Part shown: positions 41,160-49,275 of the stretch, in pieces | Numbering within the stretch: the first letter of the stretch is position 1 | Layout of the letters: each line of letters begins with the position of its first letter | NCBI RefSeq assembly: GCF_000241325.1 | Contig: NZ_BAEI01000025.1 | Coordinates: 1-64,000 of the forward strand | DNA length: 64,000 bases | Reading direction: 5' to 3' | Source of the DNA: Gordonia polyisoprenivorans NBRC 16320 = JCM 10675 | GTDB taxonomy: Bacteria; Actinomycetota; Actinomycetes; Mycobacteriales; Mycobacteriaceae | Position numbers and translations under genes: made by a program | The notes under the pieces: generated by a model | Database searches by the model: none | Seen by the model: only the letters and a program-made list of their open reading frames with translations | Told to the model about the DNA's origin: nothing

Positions 41160-42092
41160 GTGAGAACGAACATCGCCGAGCCACGCCGCCGCATGGCCGT
41201 GGCCTGTGTCGCGGCGGCCGCATTCGTCGCGGTCGCCGCGAGCGCGTGCGGCACCTCCACCGCCCCGAGACCCGCCACCCCGGCGACGCCGCAGATGACG
41301 GTGGCGGCGGATGCCGCGAAAGTCGATTTCGCGTCCGCTGATTCGGCGACGATCACCCCCGGCGTCCAGACCTACACCGGCGATGCGCAATGCACCACCA
41401 ACTACGTCTTCGTCGACAAATCCGGCAACGTCTACCTCGGACAGGCCGCACACTGCTCGGGAACGGGTAAGGACACCGAGACCAACGGGTGCCAGAACAA
41501 CAGCCTGCCGATCGGCACCGCCGTCACCTTCAACAAGGGCGGCAACCCGATCACCGGCGTGGGCACACAGCTCGGTGCCGGCACCCTGGTCTACAACAGT
41601 TGGCTCACCATGCATCAGAAGGGCGAAACCGATCAGAACACCTGCAGTTTCAATGATCTCGCACTGATCAAGGTGAAGCCGGACGACGTCGGCAAGGTCA
41701 ATCCGTCGATACCGTTCTGGGGTGGACCCACCGGCATCGACACCGACGGCACAACCCCCGACGAGAAGATCTACAGCTACGGCAGTTCGAGCCTGAAGTT
41801 CGGATTCAAGAAGCTGTCGAAGCAACACGGCGTCAGCAAGGCCGACCAACCCGCCGACAACGGCTGGTCGCACATCGTGGAGATGCGTTTCCCAGGCATC
41901 CCCGGAGACAGCGGCAGCGCCTACCTCGACGCACAGGGGCGTGCCCTCGGTGTGCTCTCCACCATCGGTCTGGCGCTACCCCCGCTCAACAACATCGGCG
42001 ACATCAGCCACGAATTACAGTACGCACGAGCCAATTCCGGGATCGACGGGCTTCAGCTGGTACTCGGGACCGCACCGTTCAAGGGCGAGTAG
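41160..42092 (+). CDS. Secreted trypsin-like serine protease, possible lipoprotein
   Basis: 310 residues. The signal peptide is at 1-29 (RRRMAVACVAAAAFVAVAAS) with Cys30 in ASAC; the -3 residue is Ala rather than Leu, so lipidation is uncertain. The chymotrypsin-fold triad is complete: His98 (GQAAHC), Asp166 (NDLALIKV) and Ser251 (PGDSGSAYL). Six cysteines may form disulphides. It is an extracytoplasmic endopeptidase of unknown substrate. Its end is only 20 bp from the end of the convergent, truncated kinase gene. Confidence 0.87.
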   Translation: MRTNIAEPRRRMAVACVAAAAFVAVAASACGTSTAPRPATPATPQMTVAADAAKVDFASADSATITPGVQTYTGDAQCTTNYVFVDKSGNVYLGQAAHCSGTGKDTETNGCQNNSLPIGTAVTFNKGGNPITGVGTQLGAGTLVYNSWLTMHQKGETDQNTCSFNDLALIKVKPDDVGKVNPSIPFWGGPTGIDTDGTTPDEKIYSYGSSSLKFGFKKLSKQHGVSKADQPADNGWSHIVEMRFPGIPGDSGSAYLDAQGRALGVLSTIGLALPPLNNIGDISHELQYARANSGIDGLQLVLGTAPFKGE

Positions 42093-42112
42093 GGGCGATC
42101 ACACCTGGACCG

Positions 42113-44299
42113 TCACCTGGCCGGCAACGGTAGGACACAGAACTTTGACATCCTTCGAACCGACTTTCGTGCGTCCGCCGACACATACGTCGACGACGCA
42201 CGCAAGGCTTTGTCTCTGTCGGTGTCGCCGGCCGCCAATGCGTGATCGACAGCTTCCGAGAGCATTCCGTGCTCGCCGAACCACGTCGAGGCGATGCGGT
42301 GCAACTCCGAGACCTGCTCGGGCTGGTCGCGTTCGAGCCGTCGGCGCAGGAACTCCAGGAACAGCGGATGGAAGCCGAACCAGTCGCCATCGGCATCGAT
42401 CCTGCGCAAGAACAGGTCTCGCGCCTCGATGTCCTCGAGCAACGCCTGCCCACGGATCTCACCGCTGAGCGCTGTCGCCAGACCCGCGCACACCTTGTCG
42501 GGGATCGACGTGGTGATCAGGAAGTGCAGGATCTCCGACGGGAGGGCACCGAGTACGTTCTCGGCGAGGAAGTCGCCTATCGCGCGATGCCGACCGGAGA
42601 TGTTGGAGATCAGCTCGGCCGGGGTGTCGCTGCCGCGCAACGAGACACAGGCGAGTTGCAGTGCGGCGACCCACCCGTCGGTAGAGTTCCACAGTTCGGT
42701 GATGTCACGGCTCTCGAGGTCGAGCCCGGAGACGTCGACGAGAAACGACCGGGCTTCGTCGGCGTCGAAACACAGTTGTGCGATGTCGATCTCGACGAGT
42801 TCGTCGAGCACGCGCATGCGGCTGATCGGCAGACGTGTCCGCGACCGGCTGGTGATCAGCAACTGCAGGTGATGGCAGCCGTGCTCGAGCAGGAAGTCCA
42901 TCGACGCGACGGCCGCCGGATCGGTGACCCGATGCCAGTCGTCGACGATGACCAGCATCCGGTTTCCGCGGTCGTGGATCGCATTGATCAGCGTGGCCAG
43001 CGCATGCTGGTCGGAGTGTTCGCGTCGTTCGTCGAGTAGATCGTCGAGTCCGGCGGTGACGTCGGGGTCGGTGCGTCGGATCGCCTCGATCAGATGCGTC
43101 ACGAACCAGGAGGCGTTGTTGTCGTCGTCGTCGACGGTCAGCCAGGCCACCTCCACACCCTCACGGTGCAGGTATTCGGCCCACTGCGCGGCGACGGTGG
43201 TCTTGCCGTAGCCGGCCGGGCCGTGGATGAGGATGAGCCGTCGGCGTTCGCCTGCCCGCAGGATGTCCAGCAGTCGCTCCCGGACCACCTGTGCACGCGG
43301 ACGCAATGGCGGCCGGAACTTCGTGGCCGGTGTCGGCGGTGCGGTATCGGTGCGCGACCTGCGAGCCGACGCCCCGGTCAGCGGATCCTGGGTGGCCTGC
43401 GCGGGGATCGCCATGTCGGCGACTGCCTGCCCGAATTGCGCCTGGATCGCCCGCAGTTCCTCGCCGTAGGCGGCCGCGCTGTCGGGACGGTCCTCGGGTA
43501 CGCGGGCCATCGCGTGCTCGATCGCGCGGGACAGTTCGTCGGGGACATCGGTGGAACTCAGATCCGGGACGGGCTCACTGGCGATCCGCAGGAATTGCGC
43601 CACGACCTGCTCGCCGCTGCGTCGCTCGAACGCGGCGTGCCCGGTCAACGCGCAGAACAAGGTGGCGCCGAGGCCGTAGAGATCCGAGGCCACGGTCGGC
43701 GGATCGCCGGTGAGCAACTCGGGTGCGGTGAATGCCGGCGATCCGGTGACCATGTCGGCGCCGGTCTCGAAGCCACCGACGATGCGGGCGATACCGAAGT
43801 CGGTGAGCTGCGGTTCGCCGTACTCGGTGAGCAAGATGTTGCCCGGTTTGATGTCGCGGTGCAGCGTGCCCGTCCGGTGCGCGGTCTCCAGCGCGCCGGC
43901 CATCTTGATCCCGAGACGCAGCACGTCGGGCCAGTCGAGTGGGCCGTGCTTGCGGATGCGCGCGTCGAGCGAGTCGTGCGGGTGATACGGCATGACGATG
44001 TAGGGCATGCCGCCCGGCGTCGACCCCACCTCGAGGATGTTCACGATGTGCGGGTGCCCCGACAACCGGCCCATCGCCCGCTGTTCGCGCAGGAATCGTT
44101 CCAGACTCGCTTCGTCGAGGTGGTCGGTGAGGATCTTGATCGCGACGGTGCGCTCGAGGTTGGGTTGTTCGGCGCGATACACCGCGCCGAATCCGCCACG
44201 GCCGATCAACAGGGGATCGCTGAATCCGGCCGCAATGAGCTCCGAGGCGGCGTCCGGAACGACGTCTCGCTGCGTGTCCTGCGGATCGAACTCGACCAT
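42113..44299 (-). CDS. PknK-like Ser/Thr kinase with MalT-type NTPase domain, C-terminally truncated
   Basis: 728 residues. The kinase domain is at about 28-290: GRGGFGAVY, Lys55, HRDIKPGN (147-154) and DFG (167-169). A MalT/STAND NTPase module follows: GPAGYGKTT (360-368) and LVIVDDWH. Relatives such as mycobacterial PknK are about 1,100 residues, with TPR-like repeats and more C-terminal sequence. Here similarity stops after AVDHALAAGDTDRDKAL, and the last 30 or so residues (SADARKSVRRMSKFCVLPLP) look non-homologous. Nothing of the missing part lies downstream. A deletion appears to have fused the gene to foreign 3' sequence. The kinase itself should be active. Confidence 0.87.
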   Translation of the reverse strand: MVEFDPQDTQRDVVPDAASELIAAGFSDPLLIGRGGFGAVYRAEQPNLERTVAIKILTDHLDEASLERFLREQRAMGRLSGHPHIVNILEVGSTPGGMPYIVMPYHPHDSLDARIRKHGPLDWPDVLRLGIKMAGALETAHRTGTLHRDIKPGNILLTEYGEPQLTDFGIARIVGGFETGADMVTGSPAFTAPELLTGDPPTVASDLYGLGATLFCALTGHAAFERRSGEQVVAQFLRIASEPVPDLSSTDVPDELSRAIEHAMARVPEDRPDSAAAYGEELRAIQAQFGQAVADMAIPAQATQDPLTGASARRSRTDTAPPTPATKFRPPLRPRAQVVRERLLDILRAGERRRLILIHGPAGYGKTTVAAQWAEYLHREGVEVAWLTVDDDDNNASWFVTHLIEAIRRTDPDVTAGLDDLLDERREHSDQHALATLINAIHDRGNRMLVIVDDWHRVTDPAAVASMDFLLEHGCHHLQLLITSRSRTRLPISRMRVLDELVEIDIAQLCFDADEARSFLVDVSGLDLESRDITELWNSTDGWVAALQLACVSLRGSDTPAELISNISGRHRAIGDFLAENVLGALPSEILHFLITTSIPDKVCAGLATALSGEIRGQALLEDIEARDLFLRRIDADGDWFGFHPLFLEFLRRRLERDQPEQVSELHRIASTWFGEHGMLSEAVDHALAAGDTDRDKALRASSTYVSADARKSVRRMSKFCVLPLPAR

Positions 44300-44353
44300 G
44301 GTGCCATCCAGCGTAGTCGGGTGTGACGCAGGACACAGTCCGAATTGGGGCGT

Positions 44354-44791
44354 CTACCTTCGCGGCGGAACCGGCGGCCGCCCGCACTGCACCCAGTTGC
44401 CCACGAGAACCGCGTGACACAGCACCGCGACGAGAAACCAACCCGACGCCACACCCAATCCGGTCTGCGTCGACCAGTAGCCGAGCACCGACAGCGGAAC
44501 GGCGATCCCACTGACCGCGCCGGCCAGGACGCACCACCCGAATCGACGCCTTGTGGCCGCCGCTGCGGAGAGCACGGTGCCGCCGACGCCGAGCCCGATC
44601 GCGATCTGACCGAGCAGTGTCCGGTCGCCGCCGACGTCGCTGGTCACCCAGGCACCGATACTGGAGGCGGCCAGCACGACGATTGCCAGCCAGATCACCC
44701 GCACCGACCGGGGCCGCAACGGCACCTCGGCAAGCACCTGCCGCTCGATTTTGCGGAGCGAGGCCGCCAATCCCGGTTCGAGTTCCACCAC
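44354..44791 (-). CDS. Membrane protein of unknown function
   Basis: 145 residues. An acidic/basic N-terminal stretch (VVELEPGLAASLRKIERQVL) resembles the leader of the DUF3040-type actinobacterial membrane proteins. Four membrane segments follow at about 32-50, 60-77, 84-107 and 112-132. The GTG start at 44791 is 7 nt after a GGGGAAG ribosome binding site. It follows the SHOCT gene by 13 bp and probably shares its transcript. Specific role unknown. Confidence 0.68.
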   Translation of the reverse strand: MVELEPGLAASLRKIERQVLAEVPLRPRSVRVIWLAIVVLAASSIGAWVTSDVGGDRTLLGQIAIGLGVGGTVLSAAAATRRRFGWCVLAGAVSGIAVPLSVLGYWSTQTGLGVASGWFLVAVLCHAVLVGNWVQCGRPPVPPRR

Positions 44792-44804
44792 CAACGCGCT
44801 TCCC

Positions 44805-45635
44805 CTACAGCCGGGCGAGCAGTTCGGCCTTCTTGGTTGCGAACTCCTCGTCGGTCAGGATGCCGCGCTGATGCAGACCGGCCAGCGACTCGATCGCGGC
44901 GAAGATGTCCTCGGAGCCGGCCGGAAGGTTCTGGGCCGGAGCATTCTGGGCGGGACCGTTCTGATCTGAAGGAATCTGGGCGGAGGAATACTGGGCCGAA
45001 CCGTTCTGGGCTGGGGGTTCGGGCGCCGCCACCGGTGTGTCGACGATCTCCTGCCCACCGATTTCCCGCAGGCTCGAGACGTCGAAGGTGCCGTATTGGC
45101 TGGAGAAGCTCACCGAACCGGGGTACCCACCCTGTTGCTGCTGTACACCACCGATCTGGTGGTCGCCGGTGTCGAAAACCCTTGTCACACCGTTGACCTG
45201 GATGGCCAAACGCCGCGTCGCGGGGAACACCGCATAGCGGGAGTCGTTCTGTCCGCCGCTGGAGCTGGGCACCCCGAGGTCGGCGGGCCACCAGTTGTTG
45301 GCGGTACCGAAGCCGGCCCCGAACGAGCCGCCGAACGAATTGCTACTCGGCGCCGGCGGGAACACGATCGTGGTGGCGAGAAGCTGCGAGAGCTCGCTAC
45401 ACAGCGAGTCGACGCGGGCTTTGAGTGCGTTGTCGAACATGTTGCCGACCATCGTCATGCCGCCGCGCATCCACTGTCCCGACCCGCCGAGTTCGGGAAT
45501 GGAGAACTGGGCCATGGTGCCACCGCCGCTGTTGACCGCGTACAACATCGCGAGCACCGCGTCGCGCGAGAGGCCGTACCGTGCGGCAATGTCGGCGACC
45601 GCGCCCTCTGCCTCGGGGGTGAGGGTTGCGTCCAT
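44805..45635 (-). CDS. SHOCT-domain protein
   Basis: 276 residues. The N-terminal 60 residues contain a helical TPEAEGAVADIAARYGLSRD and AMLYAVNSGGGTMAQFSIPE. A beta-rich middle follows (SRYAVFPATRRLAIQVNG), then a Pro/Gln/Ala/Asn linker with repeated AQN units. The C-terminal SHOCT motif is IESLAGLHQRGILTDEEFAT to the end. SHOCT tails mediate oligomerisation in membrane-associated proteins. The start at ATG 45635 agrees with family N-termini recalled from memory; upstream in-frame codons are antisense to the F420/Ddn-type gene. Confidence 0.75.
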   Translation of the reverse strand: MDATLTPEAEGAVADIAARYGLSRDAVLAMLYAVNSGGGTMAQFSIPELGGSGQWMRGGMTMVGNMFDNALKARVDSLCSELSQLLATTIVFPPAPSSNSFGGSFGAGFGTANNWWPADLGVPSSSGGQNDSRYAVFPATRRLAIQVNGVTRVFDTGDHQIGGVQQQQGGYPGSVSFSSQYGTFDVSSLREIGGQEIVDTPVAAPEPPAQNGSAQYSSAQIPSDQNGPAQNAPAQNLPAGSEDIFAAIESLAGLHQRGILTDEEFATKKAELLARL

Positions 45636-45776
45636 GATGAGGCTCTTTCGTCGAGAGTGGATTCGCGTCCCGCACAGATCGTGCGGGTGAACTCCCCCAG
45701 TGTACGAGGGCTGCAGTACAAGGGCCGCACCGTCGCGGCCCTTTCTGGCCGGGTGATCTCCTGGCATGGTGGAACC

Positions 45777-46196
45777 ATGAGTTCCGTCGATGATCTGCAT
45801 GGTGACCCGCACGTCGAGGAGTACCTGAGGACCGGAGGTGAGCACGGCTATCACTGGAATGGCACCGAGATTCTCATCCTGTTCACCACGGGTAACAAGT
45901 CGGGCGAGGAACGCCGACATGCGCTGATCTTCCGTCCGTGGGGTGAGAACGCTTACCTCGTCGTCGCGTCCAAGGGCGGCACCGATGCGCCGCCGGCGTG
46001 GTTCCGGAATCTGGAGGCCAACCCGGACGCTGCGGTGCAGATCAAGGACGAGCGCTTCGCCGTGCGCGCCCGGGTCGCCACCGATGAGGAGAAGCCGCAG
46101 ATGTGGGCGAGGATGGTCGAGGTGTGGCCCGACTACGATGCCTACCAGGCCAAGACCTCTCGCGTCATCCCGGTGGTCGTTCTCGAACGTGTCTGA
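45777..46196 (+). CDS. Deazaflavin (F420)-dependent nitroreductase family protein
   Basis: 139 residues, split beta-barrel of the Ddn family. The N-terminus SSVDDLHGDPHVEEYLRTGG is followed by LFTTGNKSGEERRHALIF and YLVVASKGGTDAPPAWFRNL, the family cofactor-binding core, and WPDYDAYQAKTSRVIPVVVL near the end. Members use reduced F420 for quinone or nitro reduction. It is a stand-alone gene just before the defence island. Confidence 0.88.
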   Translation: MSSVDDLHGDPHVEEYLRTGGEHGYHWNGTEILILFTTGNKSGEERRHALIFRPWGENAYLVVASKGGTDAPPAWFRNLEANPDAAVQIKDERFAVRARVATDEEKPQMWARMVEVWPDYDAYQAKTSRVIPVVVLERV

Positions 46197-46217
46197 GCGA
46201 CAAGACTTCTGACGCCG

Positions 46218-48728
46218 GTGCAGCGGCCGCAGATGCTCGTCGCGACCCTTGTCGACCTCACGCGCGCCCTGCGGGAGTCGGCGGCTCTGCGCGAGTGCGC
46301 AGAGCGCGACGGGGTGCATCCCGACGAGTACGCCCGAACCGTGGTGTTCGGACTGGTTCTTGCGGTCGCCGAGGGCTCCGACCGTCACCTCACCGATGGT
46401 CGGTCCGCCGACCCGTTGCTCGCCTCGACGATCACCCCGATCGTGAGAGCGTTACGCGCGATCGATTGGGCCGCGCTCACCGCCGCCGACCCCGACCTCC
46501 ACGTCTATCTCTACGAGCAGTTCCTACGCGTCGACGCGCCCACGCTCCGACGGTCATCCGGCACCTATTACACGCCGGTCCCGTTGGCGGACACCATGGT
46601 CCGGCTCATAGACCGGCTGCTGAGAACCCACTTCGACGCCCCCGCCGGGCTCGGTGACGATGCGGTGCGGATCGTCGACCCCGCAATGGGGACCGGCACG
46701 TTCCCTCTTGCGATCCTGCGCCTGATCGGCGCCGCCAAGGCGGGGCGACTTCACGGCGCAGAGCTGCACTCCGGCCCGTTCACCGTCGCCGAGTTCCGCA
46801 TCCGAGCTCATGCACAGGGCCCGAACCTGTTCCGCGCCAACACTCTCGACGACCCGGACCGCTGGCTCGCCCTCGCCGGCGAGCGAGCCGAGCAACCGTC
46901 CGTCCGGGTCGTGATCGGCAATCCGCCCTATCGGGAGCGTGCACGCGGTCTGGGCGGGTGGATCGAGAACGGAACCGATCCGGCCACCGGGCGTCCGCCG
47001 CTCGACGCATTCCGGTTGCAGGCCAACGGCAGTACCGAGTTCGCGCTGTCCAACTCCTACATCCACTTCTGGCGCTGGGCGAGCTGGTGGGCGTTCGACA
47101 CCCCGTGCGTCCAACAACCGTGCACCGAAGAAGCGTGCTCCGATCGACCGAGCCCGGGTCTCATCTGTTTCGTCACCGCCACCGGCTACCTCACCGGCCC
47201 CGGCTTCCGCGGGATGCGAGAGTATCTGCGCCGCAGAGCCTCTCACGGATGGATCATCAACCTCAGCCCCGAGGGCAAGAAACCACCCACCCGCAACGCG
47301 GTGTTCGCCATCGAGACACCGGTGTGCATCGGGATCTTCGCACGCACACCAGCAACCGATGACGACATCCCGGCCGACATCCACTACCTGGACCTCCACG
47401 GCACCAGCGCGGAGAAACTCTCCGACCTCGACACCCTGGCCTTCGACGATCCGCGGTGGAGACCGGTACGCACACAATGGCATTCGCCGTTCACACCGGC
47501 CGCCGCGAGCGGGTGGGACAACTTTCCCGAGGTGGCCACACTCATGCCGTGGCTGTCCACCGGCGTCACCCCCAACCGCAATTGGGTGAGCGCGCCGTCG
47601 GCGACGACCCTCGACACACGACTGCACACCCTCCTCGACGAGCACGACGCCGACCGCCGTTCGGTGCTGTTCAAGACCACCGACAGTCGCAGCCCGGACA
47701 GGCGCGGGGTGCGGCCGTTGCCGGGCGTTCCCCTCGACACCGCGCCGCCACTCGACGCGACCGCCTCAAACGACCACCGCGGACATCCGGTACCGGTGGA
47801 ACGAATCACGTTCCGTGCCTTCGACCGTCAGTGGCTGATCGCCGACAACCGGCTGCTTGACCGCGCACGTCCGGACCTGTGGGCGGCACGCCGTCCCGGC
47901 CAGATCTTCGTCGTGGAGCAACACTCGATCCGCCCCGGTGCCGGACCCGCCCTGTACTTCAGCGCGCTGCTGCCCGACATCAACGCCTTCAACAATCGTG
48001 GTGGTCGTACGTTGCCGCGTCTGCATCCCGACGGCACGCCCAATGTGACGCCCGGTCTCGACGACGCACTGCGCACCCTCGTCGGAGCCGATGCCCGCGC
48101 CGAGGATCTCGTCTTCTACCTGGCGGCCCTCACCGGGCATCCCGGGTTCGTCGCTCACTTCGACGACGAGTTGGCGACCCCAGGCGTCCGCATCCCGATC
48201 ACCGGGGACTCCGCGTTGTGGGATACCGCCGTGGAGCTCGGCCGGCGAGTGGTCGGGCTGATGACCTACTCCCCCGACGCAGTCATCGAGCTGGCCGCCC
48301 CGGGCGCCCCACCGCCGGAACAGACAGTGCCCGTGGGCACTCTGCGCCCGACGACGTTCTCCCACGACGCGCTCGCCCAGACTCTGCCCGTCGGGTCGGG
48401 ACGGTGGGAGCACGTGCCGCAGGCGATCCTCGACTACCGCGTCGGCGGCATCGGCGTGGTGTCGTCGTGGCTGAAGTACCGGCTGGCCCGACCGGTCGGC
48501 AAGGTGTCCTCACCGCTGGACGAGGTGCAGGATCCCGCGTGGCCCGAACAGTGGTCGGACGAGCTGACCGAGGTGCTGTGCGCCATCGCCGCCCTCATCG
48601 CGCTCCACGACGACATGGATCACCTGCTCCGCGAGATCCTTTCCGGCCCCCTCGTCTCGGAGGCCGAGCTCACCGCGGCGGGTATGACGGCGCCGACGTC
48701 CGCGCTCGACCGAAAGCCCCGGCACTAG
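46218..48728 (+). CDS. Adenine-specific DNA methylase of the type ISP-like group, no helicase or nuclease
   Basis: 836 residues. The amino-methylase motif I is DPAMGTGTF (154-162) and motif IV is NPPY (235-238), preceded by the SSGTYYTPVPLADTMVRL entry motif. After the catalytic domain, GLICFVTATGYLTGPGFRGM and GWIINLSPEGKKPPTRNAVF match the C-terminal region of type ISP enzymes. A long C-terminal target-recognition part ends near 800. The N-terminal Mrr nuclease and SF2 helicase of true type ISP enzymes are absent. It could be an orphan methylase or depend on the neighbouring nucleases. GTG 46218 start; ATG 46233 is an alternative. Confidence 0.78.
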   Translation: MQRPQMLVATLVDLTRALRESAALRECAERDGVHPDEYARTVVFGLVLAVAEGSDRHLTDGRSADPLLASTITPIVRALRAIDWAALTAADPDLHVYLYEQFLRVDAPTLRRSSGTYYTPVPLADTMVRLIDRLLRTHFDAPAGLGDDAVRIVDPAMGTGTFPLAILRLIGAAKAGRLHGAELHSGPFTVAEFRIRAHAQGPNLFRANTLDDPDRWLALAGERAEQPSVRVVIGNPPYRERARGLGGWIENGTDPATGRPPLDAFRLQANGSTEFALSNSYIHFWRWASWWAFDTPCVQQPCTEEACSDRPSPGLICFVTATGYLTGPGFRGMREYLRRRASHGWIINLSPEGKKPPTRNAVFAIETPVCIGIFARTPATDDDIPADIHYLDLHGTSAEKLSDLDTLAFDDPRWRPVRTQWHSPFTPAAASGWDNFPEVATLMPWLSTGVTPNRNWVSAPSATTLDTRLHTLLDEHDADRRSVLFKTTDSRSPDRRGVRPLPGVPLDTAPPLDATASNDHRGHPVPVERITFRAFDRQWLIADNRLLDRARPDLWAARRPGQIFVVEQHSIRPGAGPALYFSALLPDINAFNNRGGRTLPRLHPDGTPNVTPGLDDALRTLVGADARAEDLVFYLAALTGHPGFVAHFDDELATPGVRIPITGDSALWDTAVELGRRVVGLMTYSPDAVIELAAPGAPPPEQTVPVGTLRPTTFSHDALAQTLPVGSGRWEHVPQAILDYRVGGIGVVSSWLKYRLARPVGKVSSPLDEVQDPAWPEQWSDELTEVLCAIAALIALHDDMDHLLREILSGPLVSEAELTAAGMTAPTSALDRKPRH

Positions 48729-48744
48729 AGGAAATACATCGCGG

Positions 48745-49140
48745 TTACGACGTGGGGCCGTCGTGCGTCACGCTCGGTGCATTCAGACATCCGGACCGGT
48801 AGTAGAAGTTCTGGATGGTTGCGCTGTTGTAGCCCATGTCCGCGATCGCCGTGCTGATCATCCGGGCCGCTGCGCAGTAGCGGTGAAGGTACTGGTTCAA
48901 GCTGTAGGTTGCCGCGGCCGCGGACTTGTCGCCGATCACGTACGCGACGGCCTCGTTGTAGGTGAAGCGATTCATCGTCTGATCCCGGTAGGCCTCGGTG
49001 GCCACCTCGATATCGGTGCTGGCGTCGGTCACCGAACCGTTGAGCTGCGAGGGCGGGATTGCCTGTGCTGCACCGATTCCACCGAGCGCTGCGCCTCACG
49101 CAATGGCGATGCACACGATTCCACGCTTGACGATGGTCAC
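48745..49140 (-). pseudogene. Small secreted protein gene with a stop codon in its signal peptide
   Basis: From GTG 49140, 8 nt after an AAAGGAG ribosome binding site, the frame reads VTIVKRGIVCIAIA, then TGA, then GAALGGIGAAQA and a mature part starting IPPSQLNGSVTDAS. The stop sits inside the hydrophobic core, where one base change from GGA (Gly) would restore it. The mature domain of about 100 residues (NEAVAYVIGDKSAAAATYSL) is not recognised; it contains two cysteines. The internal GTG at 49032 would make a protein without a signal. The rest of the 550-bp gap 48729-49275 contains nothing recognisable. Confidence 0.72.
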
Positions 49141-49275
49141 CGTCTGTACTCCTTTGTCAGCAATCCGAACCACAGTCTTGACAACCTTCTCACGAAGGTC
49201 CGACAAAACGGTCACTCACAACCGGAGATGAGACCGATCGGAGGACAGCGGATCGGCTCGGCGGTTGTGCCTGAC

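Noticed and set aside
44805..46388. A 527-codon frame extending the SHOCT protein upstream.
   Set aside because: The extension is antisense to the deazaflavin-dependent protein and to the start of the methylase; the family N-terminus starts at 45635.
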